The notes under the pieces: model-generated
Database searches by the model: none
What the model saw: only the letters and a program-made list of their open reading frames with translations
What the model was told of the DNA's origin: nothing
Origin: Planctomycetota bacterium
GTDB taxonomy: Bacteria > Planctomycetota > Phycisphaerae > Phycisphaerales > UBA1924
NCBI GenBank assembly: GCA_018242625.1
Contig: JAFEBO010000006.1
Span: 343,132 to 407,131, forward strand
Reading direction: 5' to 3'
DNA length: 64,000 nt
Program-made: the position numbers and the translations under genes
Part shown: one piece after another, positions 18,144 to 26,658 of the stretch
Layout of the letters: every line of letters begins with the position of its first letter
Numbering within the stretch: position 1 is the first letter of the stretch

Positions 18144-18860
18144 CTACGGCTTCCACTCGCTCCTGGCTTCCTCAAGATCCTTCTGAAAAGCCGGGTCCTT
18201 CTTCATCGCCTCTGTGACAGCCCGCCCCAGGCTGTAACCCGCCGCGACGTCCGAGGGGAAGTGGACCCCCAGGATGATGCGGTCCAGCCCGATCAGCCGT
18301 GCCCGCGCGCGGATCGCTTCGGCTTTTTCCGGCGCGAAGAGCGCGAGTGTTTCCGCCCAGACCGCCGCGCGGGTCGAGTGCCCGCTCGGATACGAGTTGT
18401 TTCCCGGCTTCTCGATCTGCAGCCTGATCGCGGGGTTCTGCTCGTACGGACGCGGCCGCGACCAGATCGCTTTCGCGCGATCGCTCACCGCCTTGCTGTC
18501 CCGTTCGATCTGCTTGAGAAACGCCGCGGTTTTCGGCATCTTGGACGCGTTGAAATCGCGTCCCAGCACATCGGCAAAGAGCCACACCACCATCGCGTCC
18601 TCGGATGCCGCCCGTGCCACCGACGCCGGCGCTGCGTCCGCCTGCGCCGCCAGGACGATGTCGATCTCGCCATCGGACACCGGCGAGTGAGGGGCAGGAG
18701 GGTCGGGCAAAAGCGCCCGCACATCGATCGCATCCGCCGCCAGGTACTTTCCCGCCGCCGGAGCGGCCGGTGCCGCCGGCGCGACCTGCCAGCCGACCAG
18801 CAGCGGGCTTGCCAGGAGCGTGGCGGCAATAAGCGTGCATGAAACGCGATGTTTGAGCAT
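18144..18860 (-). CDS. Exported PAP2-type acid phosphatase
   Basis: This encodes 238 residues. The start is placed at MLKHRVSCTLIAATLLASPLL, which gives a signal peptide or anchor followed by an Ala/Pro-rich spacer. All three motifs of the vanadium-haloperoxidase-like phosphatase fold are present: K-x6-RP at about 130-138 (KAIWSRPRP), PSGH at 158-161, and R-x5-H-x3-D at 194-204 (RIILGVHFPSD). Length and order fit the class A non-specific acid phosphatases (PhoN/PhoC-like), which remove phosphate from organic esters in the periplasm. It stands between beta-helix and dockerin genes and may take part in scavenging from polymers, which is an inference from context. Confidence 0.88.
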   Translation of the reverse strand: MLKHRVSCTLIAATLLASPLLVGWQVAPAAPAAPAAGKYLAADAIDVRALLPDPPAPHSPVSDGEIDIVLAAQADAAPASVARAASEDAMVVWLFADVLGRDFNASKMPKTAAFLKQIERDSKAVSDRAKAIWSRPRPYEQNPAIRLQIEKPGNNSYPSGHSTRAAVWAETLALFAPEKAEAIRARARLIGLDRIILGVHFPSDVAAGYSLGRAVTEAMKKDPAFQKDLEEARSEWKP

Positions 18861-18951
18861 CGCACATGATAGAAACACCGGCGGCAAGATCCGCGAAACC
18901 AATGCTCACCAGGTTGCGTTCGCCGCCGTCATTCCGGTGCCGGCACTCAGG

Positions 18952-19743
18952 CTACGGGCAAAGCAGATTGTCGTACGCAGTCACAAAGGCTACGAAATCG
19001 CTGTCATCAACAAACCCGTCGTGGGTCAGGTCCGAGGGACAACCCGCCGGCATCGAGGCGTCGGAGCAATCAAACACGTCGTACGCAGCCGCGAACGCGA
19101 CAAAGTCGGAATCGTCAACAACCGCATCCGCGTTCAGATCGCCCGCGCACGACTCAACGGTAAAGACGAACGACGAAGAAGTGCCCGTGTCCGGGATATC
19201 GCCCGATATTCCCCCCGCGTCAGACATCACCAGCCGGTAGCTGCCCGCGGGGAGCGTGCCTGTCAGGTGCACCGCGACCGGTGCCGGTGGATACGAAAGC
19301 TGACCCGCCGCCTGATACTTGATACTCGACAGCGACCCGATGCCTTGCAGCAGCAGCGTGCACGATGCATTGAACCGCTGCTCGAGCGAGCCGTCAATAT
19401 GAAACACCGTCGGCTTGTTCACCGTGAACCGCAAATCAAAGCTGGACGTGGTGTACACCCCGTACGTGTGCGGCGGCACGCCGTAGTTGTTCGCCGTGCA
19501 CGTTCCAATATATGTCGCGCCCAGGGTCTGAAGTGTGGAAACCTGCGATCCCGCCCCCGCGCCGCTCAGATCGAGCCCGACGCTAAAGGGGTTCATCGTC
19601 GTTGTCGAGCCGAGAGTGACGGTCGATGAAGCCGCGTCCCACGAATAATTCGTCCGCCTCAGGCTCGATGTCCGCGCCGTCGCGGTGTACCCGGCAAGAC
19701 ACGCCGAAGAAAGCGAAAGGGCGATCAGTGCAGTCCACTTCAT
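18952..19743 (-). CDS. Secreted protein with dockerin-like domain
   Basis: This encodes 263 residues. The ATG (complement of 19741-19743) follows GGAGG by about seven bases and opens with MKWTALIALSLSSACLAG. The ~180-residue body is Thr/Ser/Gly-rich beta-type sequence without a recognisable family. The dockerin pair has all four cysteines (CAGDLNADAVVDDSDF ... CPSDLTHDGFVDDSDF). The second loop has Thr at the usual Asn position. The gene ends ~90 bases before the acid phosphatase start on the same strand. A possible promoter is annotated upstream at 19775-19803. Confidence 0.82.
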   Translation of the reverse strand: MKWTALIALSLSSACLAGYTATARTSSLRRTNYSWDAASSTVTLGSTTTMNPFSVGLDLSGAGAGSQVSTLQTLGATYIGTCTANNYGVPPHTYGVYTTSSFDLRFTVNKPTVFHIDGSLEQRFNASCTLLLQGIGSLSSIKYQAAGQLSYPPAPVAVHLTGTLPAGSYRLVMSDAGGISGDIPDTGTSSSFVFTVESCAGDLNADAVVDDSDFVAFAAAYDVFDCSDASMPAGCPSDLTHDGFVDDSDFVAFVTAYDNLLCP

Positions 19744-19774
19744 ACAAAGGTCCTCCAAAGCCCCCGCTGACAAC

Positions 19775-19803
19775 AAGGTAATATCAAAAAAATACCTCGT
19801 CAA
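19775..19803 (-). promoter_or_regulatory. Candidate sigma-70-type promoter
   Basis: On the minus strand TTGACG (19803-19798) and TACCTT (19780-19775) are separated by 17 bases, within an AT-rich stretch containing a run of seven T. It lies about 32 bases upstream of the start of the dockerin gene at 19743. The -10 match is only moderate. Confidence 0.35.
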
Positions 19804-19852
19804 GCATAAACGCAGACGTCCAGACCAAACACAACCCGGCCGTAAAGATAAT

Positions 19853-20968
19853 TTAAACTCGAAACCCGTGATCGGCGCCGCTCCGGATCAGTTCACGATC
19901 CAGATCGCTGCGGCGGATGATCCCGTTCAGTTCGGCCTGCGTCATCCACGGCAGCCCCTCGAGCTTCCCGCGCAGCAGCGCCGGAAACTCCTTGTCCTTG
20001 CGCTCGTGCACCGGCCGGCTGCGCCAGATCCTGTGCATCCACAAATACTGCCCCGGAGCGCTCCGGATCATCATCTCGAGCGCACGCCTGTACCGCGCCG
20101 TGATGTAGTACAGGCGGTCGGGCTGGCTCTCCCAATCCTGCGGGCCGAAGGTGTCGGTCAGTTCCAGCGAATACCGCATGCCGCCCAGCTGCGCCGACAT
20201 CACGTGCCCGCGGGGCGGCTGTTCGCCCGGCGCCAGCCGCCGCGCCATCCCGCACAGGATGTTCGCGTTGAACTGCATCGCAAGTATCCCGATCGACTTG
20301 TACGTGCTCGTCAGCCGCCCGAAGAACGGCGCAAACACCCCGTAGTCCCCCCCGTTCTGGTCCGCCACAAGCCCCGCAGGGATTCCGCGCTTCATCCCTT
20401 CCGGCAGCGCTTTGATCGCCCCGAACTTTGAGACCAGCGTCAAACCCCGTCTCTGCCGCGAATCCCGTACCCAGTCGTCCAGCGGCTTGAGGTCCAGCGG
20501 GCGATACACCGCCTGCATCGGAAATCCCACCATCGAGATCGTGTACCCCAAAAGCTCCCAGTTCCCGCAGTGTCCCGTCACCAGCACGCACGGGCCACCC
20601 GACAGCATCCGCCGGAACCCTTCCGTCACCGGCCCCAGGGTCACATGCTGCGACCAGCCGTCGTGGTTGATCAGCCGCGGCGTAAACGCAAGCTCGATCC
20701 CAAGCTGCGCCAGGTGCTCATACGCCGCGACCGCCAGCGCCTGGTTCTGCTCTCGCGAATTCTCCGGAAACGCGATCTCCAGGTTCTGGTGCGCCCGCCT
20801 GATGTGCCTCTTGTTGAACGGAAGCCCCGCAAACCCCGCCCCAAGCGCCCGCGCCACCGATTGCGAATGCGCCAGCCCCGCCGTCAGCGGCAGCGTGATC
20901 GCCGAGCGAAACGCGCCGGCAATCCCGGCCTGTATCCAAAATGGCAGTGCTGAGTGCTTGTGGGGCAC
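19853..20968 (-). CDS. Lipid A biosynthesis acyltransferase (LpxL/HtrB family)
   Basis: This encodes 371 residues if started at the GTG whose complement is 20966-20968. The open frame extends much further upstream but overlaps the divergent zinc-ribbon gene and has non-coding-like composition. The family motif H-x4-E is present at about 133-138 (GHCGNWE), with the N-terminal helix region and GLVADQNGG, all expected for the late acyltransferases that add a secondary acyl chain to lipid A at the cytoplasmic face of the inner membrane. The start is uncertain because there is no strong ribosome site. With the ligase and glycosyltransferases nearby it points to a lipopolysaccharide outer membrane. 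Confidence 0.85.
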   Translation of the reverse strand: MPHKHSALPFWIQAGIAGAFRSAITLPLTAGLAHSQSVARALGAGFAGLPFNKRHIRRAHQNLEIAFPENSREQNQALAVAAYEHLAQLGIELAFTPRLINHDGWSQHVTLGPVTEGFRRMLSGGPCVLVTGHCGNWELLGYTISMVGFPMQAVYRPLDLKPLDDWVRDSRQRRGLTLVSKFGAIKALPEGMKRGIPAGLVADQNGGDYGVFAPFFGRLTSTYKSIGILAMQFNANILCGMARRLAPGEQPPRGHVMSAQLGGMRYSLELTDTFGPQDWESQPDRLYYITARYRRALEMMIRSAPGQYLWMHRIWRSRPVHERKDKEFPALLRGKLEGLPWMTQAELNGIIRRSDLDRELIRSGADHGFRV

Positions 20969-21013
20969 GCCCGGAGGGTAGTGGACACCCCGCCCGCGAG
21001 CGAAAGATTGCCC

Positions 21014-21250
21014 ATGCCAAGAAAAGGTCTCGATACCGACGACGGCCCCAGCGAAGAGGATCTCGAAAGATTCGCCGGCGTGACCCAGGTCTGCCCCGCC
21101 TGCCGCACAGAGCTCTACGACGATGTCGATCTCTGCTGGAAGTGCGGACGCCCCCTGGCGGGCGAGCGCGACGGCGTCAAATGGTGGGTCTGGGCCCTCG
21201 CCGGCCTCGCAGGGCTCATCGTCGTCGTCGGGCTCATCAGGGGCTTCTAA
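21014..21250 (+). CDS. Small zinc-ribbon membrane protein
   Basis: This encodes 78 residues. The ATG at 21014 is preferred to one at 20954. An acidic N-terminus is followed by a four-cysteine zinc ribbon C-P-A-C ... C-W-K-C (about residues 31-51) and one C-terminal membrane helix (WWVWALAGLAGLIVVVGLIRGF). The ribbon would be in the cytoplasm. Partner and role are unknown. It is divergent from the acyltransferase, 45 bases away. Confidence 0.72.
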   Translation: MPRKGLDTDDGPSEEDLERFAGVTQVCPACRTELYDDVDLCWKCGRPLAGERDGVKWWVWALAGLAGLIVVVGLIRGF

Positions 21251-21405
21251 TCCCCGCCCCTCGCCCCGGAAAGCGTCCCCAAGCCCCCCTCCGCCCGATC
21301 TCAACGGGAATCCCGCCCGAAGGGGCGATAAGAAGGAACCGGATCGAACCCGGGCCGCGGATCGGCCGATACTGCTCATCCGGGCAGGGTCTTAGAAAGA
21401 GCTTC

Positions 21406-22788
21406 ATGCAAGCGATCGGCGTCATCATGATGTTCGGGCTGCTCGTGCTGGCGGTGTGGTCCATCGCGCGCCCGCCGCTCGCCTTCGCCATCCTGAACCT
21501 GATGTTCCCCATCAAGCAGGTCCTTCAGGGTTACATGCCCGTCCTGGTTCAGTACGGCGGCCAGATGTCCATGGTCATCGTCGGTCTCGCCGCCATGTCC
21601 GTGGCGTACAAGTCCACCCGCAAAACCCTCACCGTCACGTCCTACTTCTCTCCCGTCACCTGGTGCGCCCTCACCATCTACGCCATGAGCGTCTTCGCGC
21701 TCCTCTACACCCCGGCCCGCGAATCCGCGCTGGGAATGTTCAAAGACTCCGGCCCCTACATGTTCGTCTTCGTTCTGGTCTATCCGTTCCTCCTGAGCTC
21801 GCTCGAAGATCTTCGACAGGGCATCCTGCTCACCGTCACGCTCGGCTGCTTCGTTGTCGTCGCCTACTTCTTCAATCCCAGCGCACAGTGGTCCGGCGGC
21901 CGCTTCGTCGTCAACCTCGGCCAGATGTACGGCGTCACCGACTTCACCAGCAACCCCCTCGCCCTCGCCGACGCGGGCGGCATGCTGATGATCTTCGCCG
22001 CCCTCATGAACTTCAGCGAAAAAGGCCGCATGGCACCCGTCTACATGGTCGCCGGCCTCATGCTCGGCCTCGGACTCGCGATCGTCTCCGGCACCCGCGG
22101 GCAGATCATCTTCGCCATCATCGTCTCGGTCGCCATGTACCCCATCTCCCGCAAAATCAAGGACGCCAAGCAGTTCCTGCTCGTCAGCTTCGGCGTCATG
22201 GCGATGCTGGGCATCGTCTTCCTCACCTTCTCGATCTTCCTCGAAGGCGAAGCCGCCCGGCGCTGGAGCTTCAACCTCGTGCAGGAGGGTTCGCAGGACC
22301 GCCAGCAGCGGCTTCTGCTCGCCATGCAGTTCTACTTCCAGCACCCCGCCGGCTGGTTCCTCGGAAACGGCACCAACTCCTTCGCATACTTCATGGGCCA
22401 CCTGCTGGATTACCCGCACAACCTCGCGGCCGAACTCCTCCTGGACTACGGCATCGTCGGCCTCGGGATCGGCGTCCTGGCCGGCTACTTCACCTACAGA
22501 AACTGCCGCAGGATGATCGCTATGTACGGCGACAACCCCGTCACACGCGGCACGGTCGCCGCCTGGGTCGGCCTCTGTATATTCGGGTTCATGACCTCCA
22601 TGAAGCAGGGCGGCGTCGTCGGACAGCCCGTGCCCTTCTGCTACTGGATCGTGCTGGCCAAGATCCTCCACGACGAACTCCGCGCCGCCCACGCACGCGA
22701 GCAGCACGATTTCCTCTACGGCGCAGAGAGCTACGACGCCCCCCTCGCCCTCGAATACGGCGAAAAGCTCGAGGAAAGCCCCGGCTAA
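21406..22788 (+). CDS. O-antigen ligase/polymerase-like membrane protein
   Basis: This encodes 460 residues, starting at the ATG at 21406 (upstream in-frame sequence is non-coding in character). About ten to twelve hydrophobic segments cover residues 1-430. A longer loop near residues 305-350 carries QRLLLAMQFYFQHPAGWFLG and then the motif YPHNLAAELLLDYGIVGLG, typical of the Wzy_C/WaaL family. These proteins polymerise O-units or join O-antigen to lipid A-core in the periplasm. The end overlaps by four bases the convergent glycosyltransferase at 22785. Ligase or polymerase cannot be decided from sequence alone. Confidence 0.8.
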   Translation: MQAIGVIMMFGLLVLAVWSIARPPLAFAILNLMFPIKQVLQGYMPVLVQYGGQMSMVIVGLAAMSVAYKSTRKTLTVTSYFSPVTWCALTIYAMSVFALLYTPARESALGMFKDSGPYMFVFVLVYPFLLSSLEDLRQGILLTVTLGCFVVVAYFFNPSAQWSGGRFVVNLGQMYGVTDFTSNPLALADAGGMLMIFAALMNFSEKGRMAPVYMVAGLMLGLGLAIVSGTRGQIIFAIIVSVAMYPISRKIKDAKQFLLVSFGVMAMLGIVFLTFSIFLEGEAARRWSFNLVQEGSQDRQQRLLLAMQFYFQHPAGWFLGNGTNSFAYFMGHLLDYPHNLAAELLLDYGIVGLGIGVLAGYFTYRNCRRMIAMYGDNPVTRGTVAAWVGLCIFGFMTSMKQGGVVGQPVPFCYWIVLAKILHDELRAAHAREQHDFLYGAESYDAPLALEYGEKLEESPG

Positions 22789-23654
22789 CGCGACCGCGAC
22801 TCCCGCACCTTGCGCGCGATCTCCCCCTCATACCACCGGAGCAGGCTCGCGTACCGCAGCCCCTCCGCACCGTCCAGCATCGCGCCCTTCAAGAACACCG
22901 TGTGCACGTACCGCAGCCACGCCCGCATCGGCAGCCGCGCCGCCAGCGACTTGAGCGCTCGCCGCCGGGCGATGCCGTCCCCCGAAAACAGAGCAGAAAG
23001 ACCGGGTCGCTCCCCTTTGCTCAAGGACTCGACGATCTGCGCCGCTTCCAGCGTGCTGTAGCGGTCGTGCCGCCTCCGCCACTCGTCCAGCCCCTTCGAA
23101 AAATTGTGGTGCGTGTAGGCGTTCTTCAACTTCCCGATGCGGCCGCTCCCCGCTGTTTCACGCTGGCCGTGCCCGTGGTCTTCAAAGCGCATCCGTCCCT
23201 TGTGAAACAGCCGCATCTGGTACGCCGGATATCCGCTCGCGTGCCGGATCCACACCCCGTTCAAAATCATCTGGTTGGCCACGTAAAACCCGGCCTCGGA
23301 CGCACCGCCCGCGAGCACCCCCGCGATCTCCGCCACAAGCTCGGGTGTAAAGCGCTCGTCGGCGTCCAGGTGGAAGACCCAGTCGTGCTTGAGCGCAATG
23401 TTGTCGATCGCCCAGTTCCGCTGCTTCCCGAAGGACTCAAACCGGTTCGTGTGCACCGAGGCACCCGCCCCACGCGCAATCTCGGCCGTTCTGTCCGTCG
23501 AGCCCGAATCCAGCACGTGCACATCGTCCGACCAGGCGCAGCTCGCAATCGCCCCCCCGATATTCCCCTCCTCGTTGTACGTAAGGATCACCACCGACAC
23601 CCCCGGCCGGGGTCCTGAGTACGGGGCGGTGATTTCCGCAGAGGGGCGGGGCAT
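22785..23654 (-). CDS. Family 2 glycosyltransferase (WaaE/KdtX-like)
   Basis: This encodes 289 residues; the start MPRPSAEITAPYS is chosen because it sits just before the first strand SVVILTYNEEGNI. GT-A features are visible: TYNEE, LDSGSTDRT (about 48-56), and the metal-binding HLDADE at 95-100. The C-terminal half has FxDHGHGQ and HHNFSKGLDEW, as in lipopolysaccharide core glucosyltransferases of the WaaE/KdtX type. The enzyme would transfer a sugar from a nucleotide donor in the cytoplasm during LPS core or polysaccharide assembly. It is convergent with the ligase gene and divergent from the GT4 gene at 23907. Confidence 0.85.
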   Translation of the reverse strand: MPRPSAEITAPYSGPRPGVSVVILTYNEEGNIGGAIASCAWSDDVHVLDSGSTDRTAEIARGAGASVHTNRFESFGKQRNWAIDNIALKHDWVFHLDADERFTPELVAEIAGVLAGGASEAGFYVANQMILNGVWIRHASGYPAYQMRLFHKGRMRFEDHGHGQRETAGSGRIGKLKNAYTHHNFSKGLDEWRRRHDRYSTLEAAQIVESLSKGERPGLSALFSGDGIARRRALKSLAARLPMRAWLRYVHTVFLKGAMLDGAEGLRYASLLRWYEGEIARKVRESRSR

Positions 23655-23906
23655 GGTTCTTGAGAGAAAATCGGTCCGATCGGGCCGCCTCCGGCACAGG
23701 CCGGTGCCAAGGGTGCAAGATAACCGACAGGGGCGCACATTCGAAATGGCGGGCCGCGGGACCCTTCCGGGCCCGCGAAAGGGGCATTTGTGCGTTCCGT
23801 GGTATCCGGCGGTTGGAGCGGGGGCGGCGACCTTACGATAAAGGAAGGGGCGGTGCGGCGCGGGCCAACAATCCGGCCCGTTTCCTGGATCTCGTTAGAC
23901 CGTCTC

Positions 23907-25205
23907 ATGCCGATGCGCGACAGCAACAAGCCGCGGGTTCTGATCCTGAACCAGTTCTACGTTCCCGATGTCGCTTCGACCGGGCACTTGCTCCATGAAC
24001 TCGCCACCGACCTGGTCCGCCGCGGCTTCTTCGTCGAGGTCGACACCAGCCGCCCCTGTTATGGGCCCCGCGAAACCTGGCAGCCCGTCGAGCTCCGCGA
24101 ATGGCGCGACGGTGTCTACGTCCGTCGCCTTATCACCACCCGCTTCAGCAAGGACCGGCTCCCCGGCCGCATCCTCAACTTCCTGACCTTCATGGTCCCG
24201 CTCACCCTCCGCATGCTCTTCCTGAGCCGCGCCGACACCGTCCACCTCTACACAACCAACCCGCCTTTCCTCGGCATCATCGGCGCGCTCGTCAGCATGG
24301 TCCGCCGACACCGCTACGTCAAGCTCCTGCACGACGCCTATCCCGAGATGGCCGTCTGGGTCGGCACCATCCGCAAGCGAGGCGTCATCGAGCGCGTCTG
24401 GCACCTGGTCAACAAGCTCATCTACCGCCGCGCCGAGCACACCATCGTCCTCTGCGAGAGCGCCAAGCGCCTCGTCGTATCCAACTACGGCATCGATCCC
24501 TCCCGCGTCCACGTCATCTACAACTGGGCCGACGCACGCGAACTCACCGCCAAGCCTAAGAGCGAGAGCAACTTCGCCAGAACCCACGGACTCATCGAGC
24601 CCTTCACGGTCATGTACTCCGGAAACCTCGGGCTCTACTACGACTTCGAGACACTGCTGGGCGCCGCAGAACGACTCAAAAACGAAAATTTCCGTCTTGT
24701 TCTCGTCGGCGCCGGCGGCCGCAAGACATGGATCGAAGAGCAGATCGCAAAGCGGGGCCTCAAGAACACCATCGTCCTTCCCTATCAGCCCTTCGAAAAG
24801 CTCCCCGACTCCCTCACCGCCTGCGATGCATCGCTCGTCACCATCGCCAAGGGCGTCGAAGGCATCAGCTTCCCCAGCAAGCTCTACTCCTCCCTCGCCG
24901 TCGGACGCCCCATCATCGCCATCAGCGAAGAACGCAGCGAACTCCGCGAACTCGTGGACGAGCACGACGTCGGCATGTGGTTCAAAGTCGGCGATGCCCA
25001 GGGGCTCGCCGAGGGCATCCGCGCCCTCATGTCCGACCCCGGCATGACCCAGCGCAAGGGACGAAACGCCCGCGCCCTCTTCGAGCGCGATTTCACGCTC
25101 GAGGCCGCCGGCGAGAAATACGCCAAGGTCCTCCTCGCTGCGGCTCCGCCCGGCACGCCCGCCCCCGTCGGCCAGGACGACCGCCAGGGTGTCCCCGCCA
25201 CCTGA
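23907..25205 (+). CDS. Family 4 glycosyltransferase (WbuB-like)
   Basis: This encodes 432 residues. The ATG at 23907 is used (a second ATG at 23913 is equally possible). The N-terminal Rossmann half begins with RVLILNQFYVPDVASTGHLLHELA, common to WbuB-type transferases. The C-terminal half has VMYSGNLG (about 240) and the donor-binding motif EGISFPSKLYSSLAVGRP around 320-337. Such enzymes are retaining GT-B transferases in O-antigen or exopolysaccharide synthesis. The donor sugar is not predictable. The 252 bases upstream hold a GC-rich hairpin (23755-23777) but no clear promoter. Confidence 0.86.
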   Translation: MPMRDSNKPRVLILNQFYVPDVASTGHLLHELATDLVRRGFFVEVDTSRPCYGPRETWQPVELREWRDGVYVRRLITTRFSKDRLPGRILNFLTFMVPLTLRMLFLSRADTVHLYTTNPPFLGIIGALVSMVRRHRYVKLLHDAYPEMAVWVGTIRKRGVIERVWHLVNKLIYRRAEHTIVLCESAKRLVVSNYGIDPSRVHVIYNWADARELTAKPKSESNFARTHGLIEPFTVMYSGNLGLYYDFETLLGAAERLKNENFRLVLVGAGGRKTWIEEQIAKRGLKNTIVLPYQPFEKLPDSLTACDASLVTIAKGVEGISFPSKLYSSLAVGRPIIAISEERSELRELVDEHDVGMWFKVGDAQGLAEGIRALMSDPGMTQRKGRNARALFERDFTLEAAGEKYAKVLLAAAPPGTPAPVGQDDRQGVPAT

Positions 25206-25247
25206 GCAACCGCGCCGGCCCGACGCTGTTTCATACCATCGCGCGTC

Positions 25248-26213
25248 ATGCGGGAATTGAGTCTGAAATACTGGCTTGTCGGGGGCCCGTTCATCGCCCC
25301 CGGCGCCGATCCGTTCTGGAAGCAGCACGCCTTTACCCGCCGGCGCAGGATGGCCGCCATCCTCCTCCTGACGCTCGGCGTCGTGTCCGTCACTCTTCTT
25401 GTCATCTATATCGTGAGCATGAGCCTCTCATCTCCCGGGCGGGCGATCAAACTCCCCTTCCTCTTCATCCTCCTCCCCTGGCTCGCCGTGCGCATCGTCG
25501 CGCTGCCCGTCAATATCTACTTCATCATGCTCGCCCTGCGCGTCCGTCGCGCCGGCGGCAGGGTCTGCCCCGAATGCGGCAGGAACCTCTCCGCAGATAC
25601 CTGCTCCTGCTCAAAGCACTGGGGCGAGGGCGAACTCCGCCGCTTCTGGCTCGCCGCCGGCCTGCTCCCAGGCGACGGAATGGAACTCAAACTGGCCCGC
25701 CTTCAGAATCCCCCGGCTCCCGCGCAGGTGAGCTTTTTCTGGCGAGCGGTCTTTCCGCTGCACCGCAATTCGGTCGCTTCATGGCTGCAGCGGCCGCTCA
25801 CCACCCGCTGGCTTCAGCGTGCCATGCGGCGCGGCGCCCTGGTCTCCACCGTCTCGGTGCTCTTCGTCATCCTCCTCGCCGGGCCGATCGCCGCTATCTT
25901 CGCCGGATCTTCCTTCTGGAAGTTCGCCGCCTGTCTCGCGCTCGTGGGTGCGTGCGCACTCGCTTCTCAAATGCTCATTCTCCGCTGGTCGCTCGCCCGC
26001 GAGATCCGCCGCGCACGTGCTCAGGTCCTCGAGGCCGGCGCCATGCTCTGCACCGACTGCGGCTTTTCTCTCCAGGGCCTCCCGGAAGCGGGAAAGTGCC
26101 CCGAGTGCGCCGACGACTACACCGCCGCCGAGCGCCGCTCGTTCTTCGCCTCCTGCGGCCTCTTCGAGGCTCCCCTCACCCGGGCTTGCGAAGCCGCTGA
26201 AAAAACGCCGTGA
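25248..26213 (+). CDS. Integral membrane protein with two zinc ribbons
   Basis: This encodes 321 residues. Four hydrophobic segments are visible (about 35-60, 68-95, 205-225 and 230-250). Between the second and third is a cysteine cluster CPECGRN...CSC, and near the end a second cluster CTDCGFSLQGL...KCPEC. This arrangement of paired zinc ribbons with membrane helices is common in planctomycete hypothetical proteins and has no assigned function that I know. The end overlaps the convergent tadA gene by 38 bases. Confidence 0.72.
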   Translation: MRELSLKYWLVGGPFIAPGADPFWKQHAFTRRRRMAAILLLTLGVVSVTLLVIYIVSMSLSSPGRAIKLPFLFILLPWLAVRIVALPVNIYFIMLALRVRRAGGRVCPECGRNLSADTCSCSKHWGEGELRRFWLAAGLLPGDGMELKLARLQNPPAPAQVSFFWRAVFPLHRNSVASWLQRPLTTRWLQRAMRRGALVSTVSVLFVILLAGPIAAIFAGSSFWKFAACLALVGACALASQMLILRWSLAREIRRARAQVLEAGAMLCTDCGFSLQGLPEAGKCPECADDYTAAERRSFFASCGLFEAPLTRACEAAEKTP

Positions 26214-26658
26214 GCAGCGCGCCCGCCTCCGCACCCATCACCCCGCGCGTCACGCGGCAGCGGTGATTCAGCCGCGGATCCTCCAGTATGTTCACCAGCG
26301 TCCCCGCCGCGCCCGCCTTCGGGTCGCTCGCGCCAAACACAACCCGCGGCAGCCGCGCGTTCACGATCAGCCCGGCGCACATCGGGCACGGCTCCAGCGT
26401 GACATACAGCGTGCAGCCCTCCAGCCGCCAGTCGCCGATCGCGCTGCAGGCCGCCTCGATCGCCAGAAACTCCGCGTGCGCCGCCGGCGACTTGTCCGCC
26501 TCACGCCGGTTGTGCGCCTCCGCCAGCACCCGCCCCTCCCGCGCCACAACCGCGCCCACCGGCACCTCCCCAAGCGCCGCCGCCTCGCCCGCCAGCGCCA
26601 GCGCCCGGCGCATCATCTCCTCATCGCCCTGTTCTTCCCGCTCGCCGGGCATCTTCAC
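26176..26658 (-). CDS. tadA: tRNA adenosine(34) deaminase TadA
   Basis: This encodes 160 residues. It contains the zinc-dependent cytidine/adenosine deaminase signature: HAE at 61-63 (His ligand and catalytic Glu) and PCPMCAG at 90-96 (two Cys ligands). The N-terminal EVPVGAVV and the -RVVFGASDPKAGAAG- segment are typical of TadA, which converts A34 of arginine tRNA to inosine so that it reads several codons. The start codon overlaps the end of tatC by four bases (ATGA), so the two genes are probably cotranscribed. Confidence 0.93.
   Translation of the reverse strand: MKMPGEREEQGDEEMMRRALALAGEAAALGEVPVGAVVAREGRVLAEAHNRREADKSPAAHAEFLAIEAACSAIGDWRLEGCTLYVTLEPCPMCAGLIVNARLPRVVFGASDPKAGAAGTLVNILEDPRLNHRCRVTRGVMGAEAGALLTAFFQRLRKPG

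Noticed and set aside
20941..21405. N-terminal extension of the ligase-like gene
   Set aside because: It is Arg/Pro-rich and overlaps the zinc-ribbon gene; the true start with membrane helix is at 21406.
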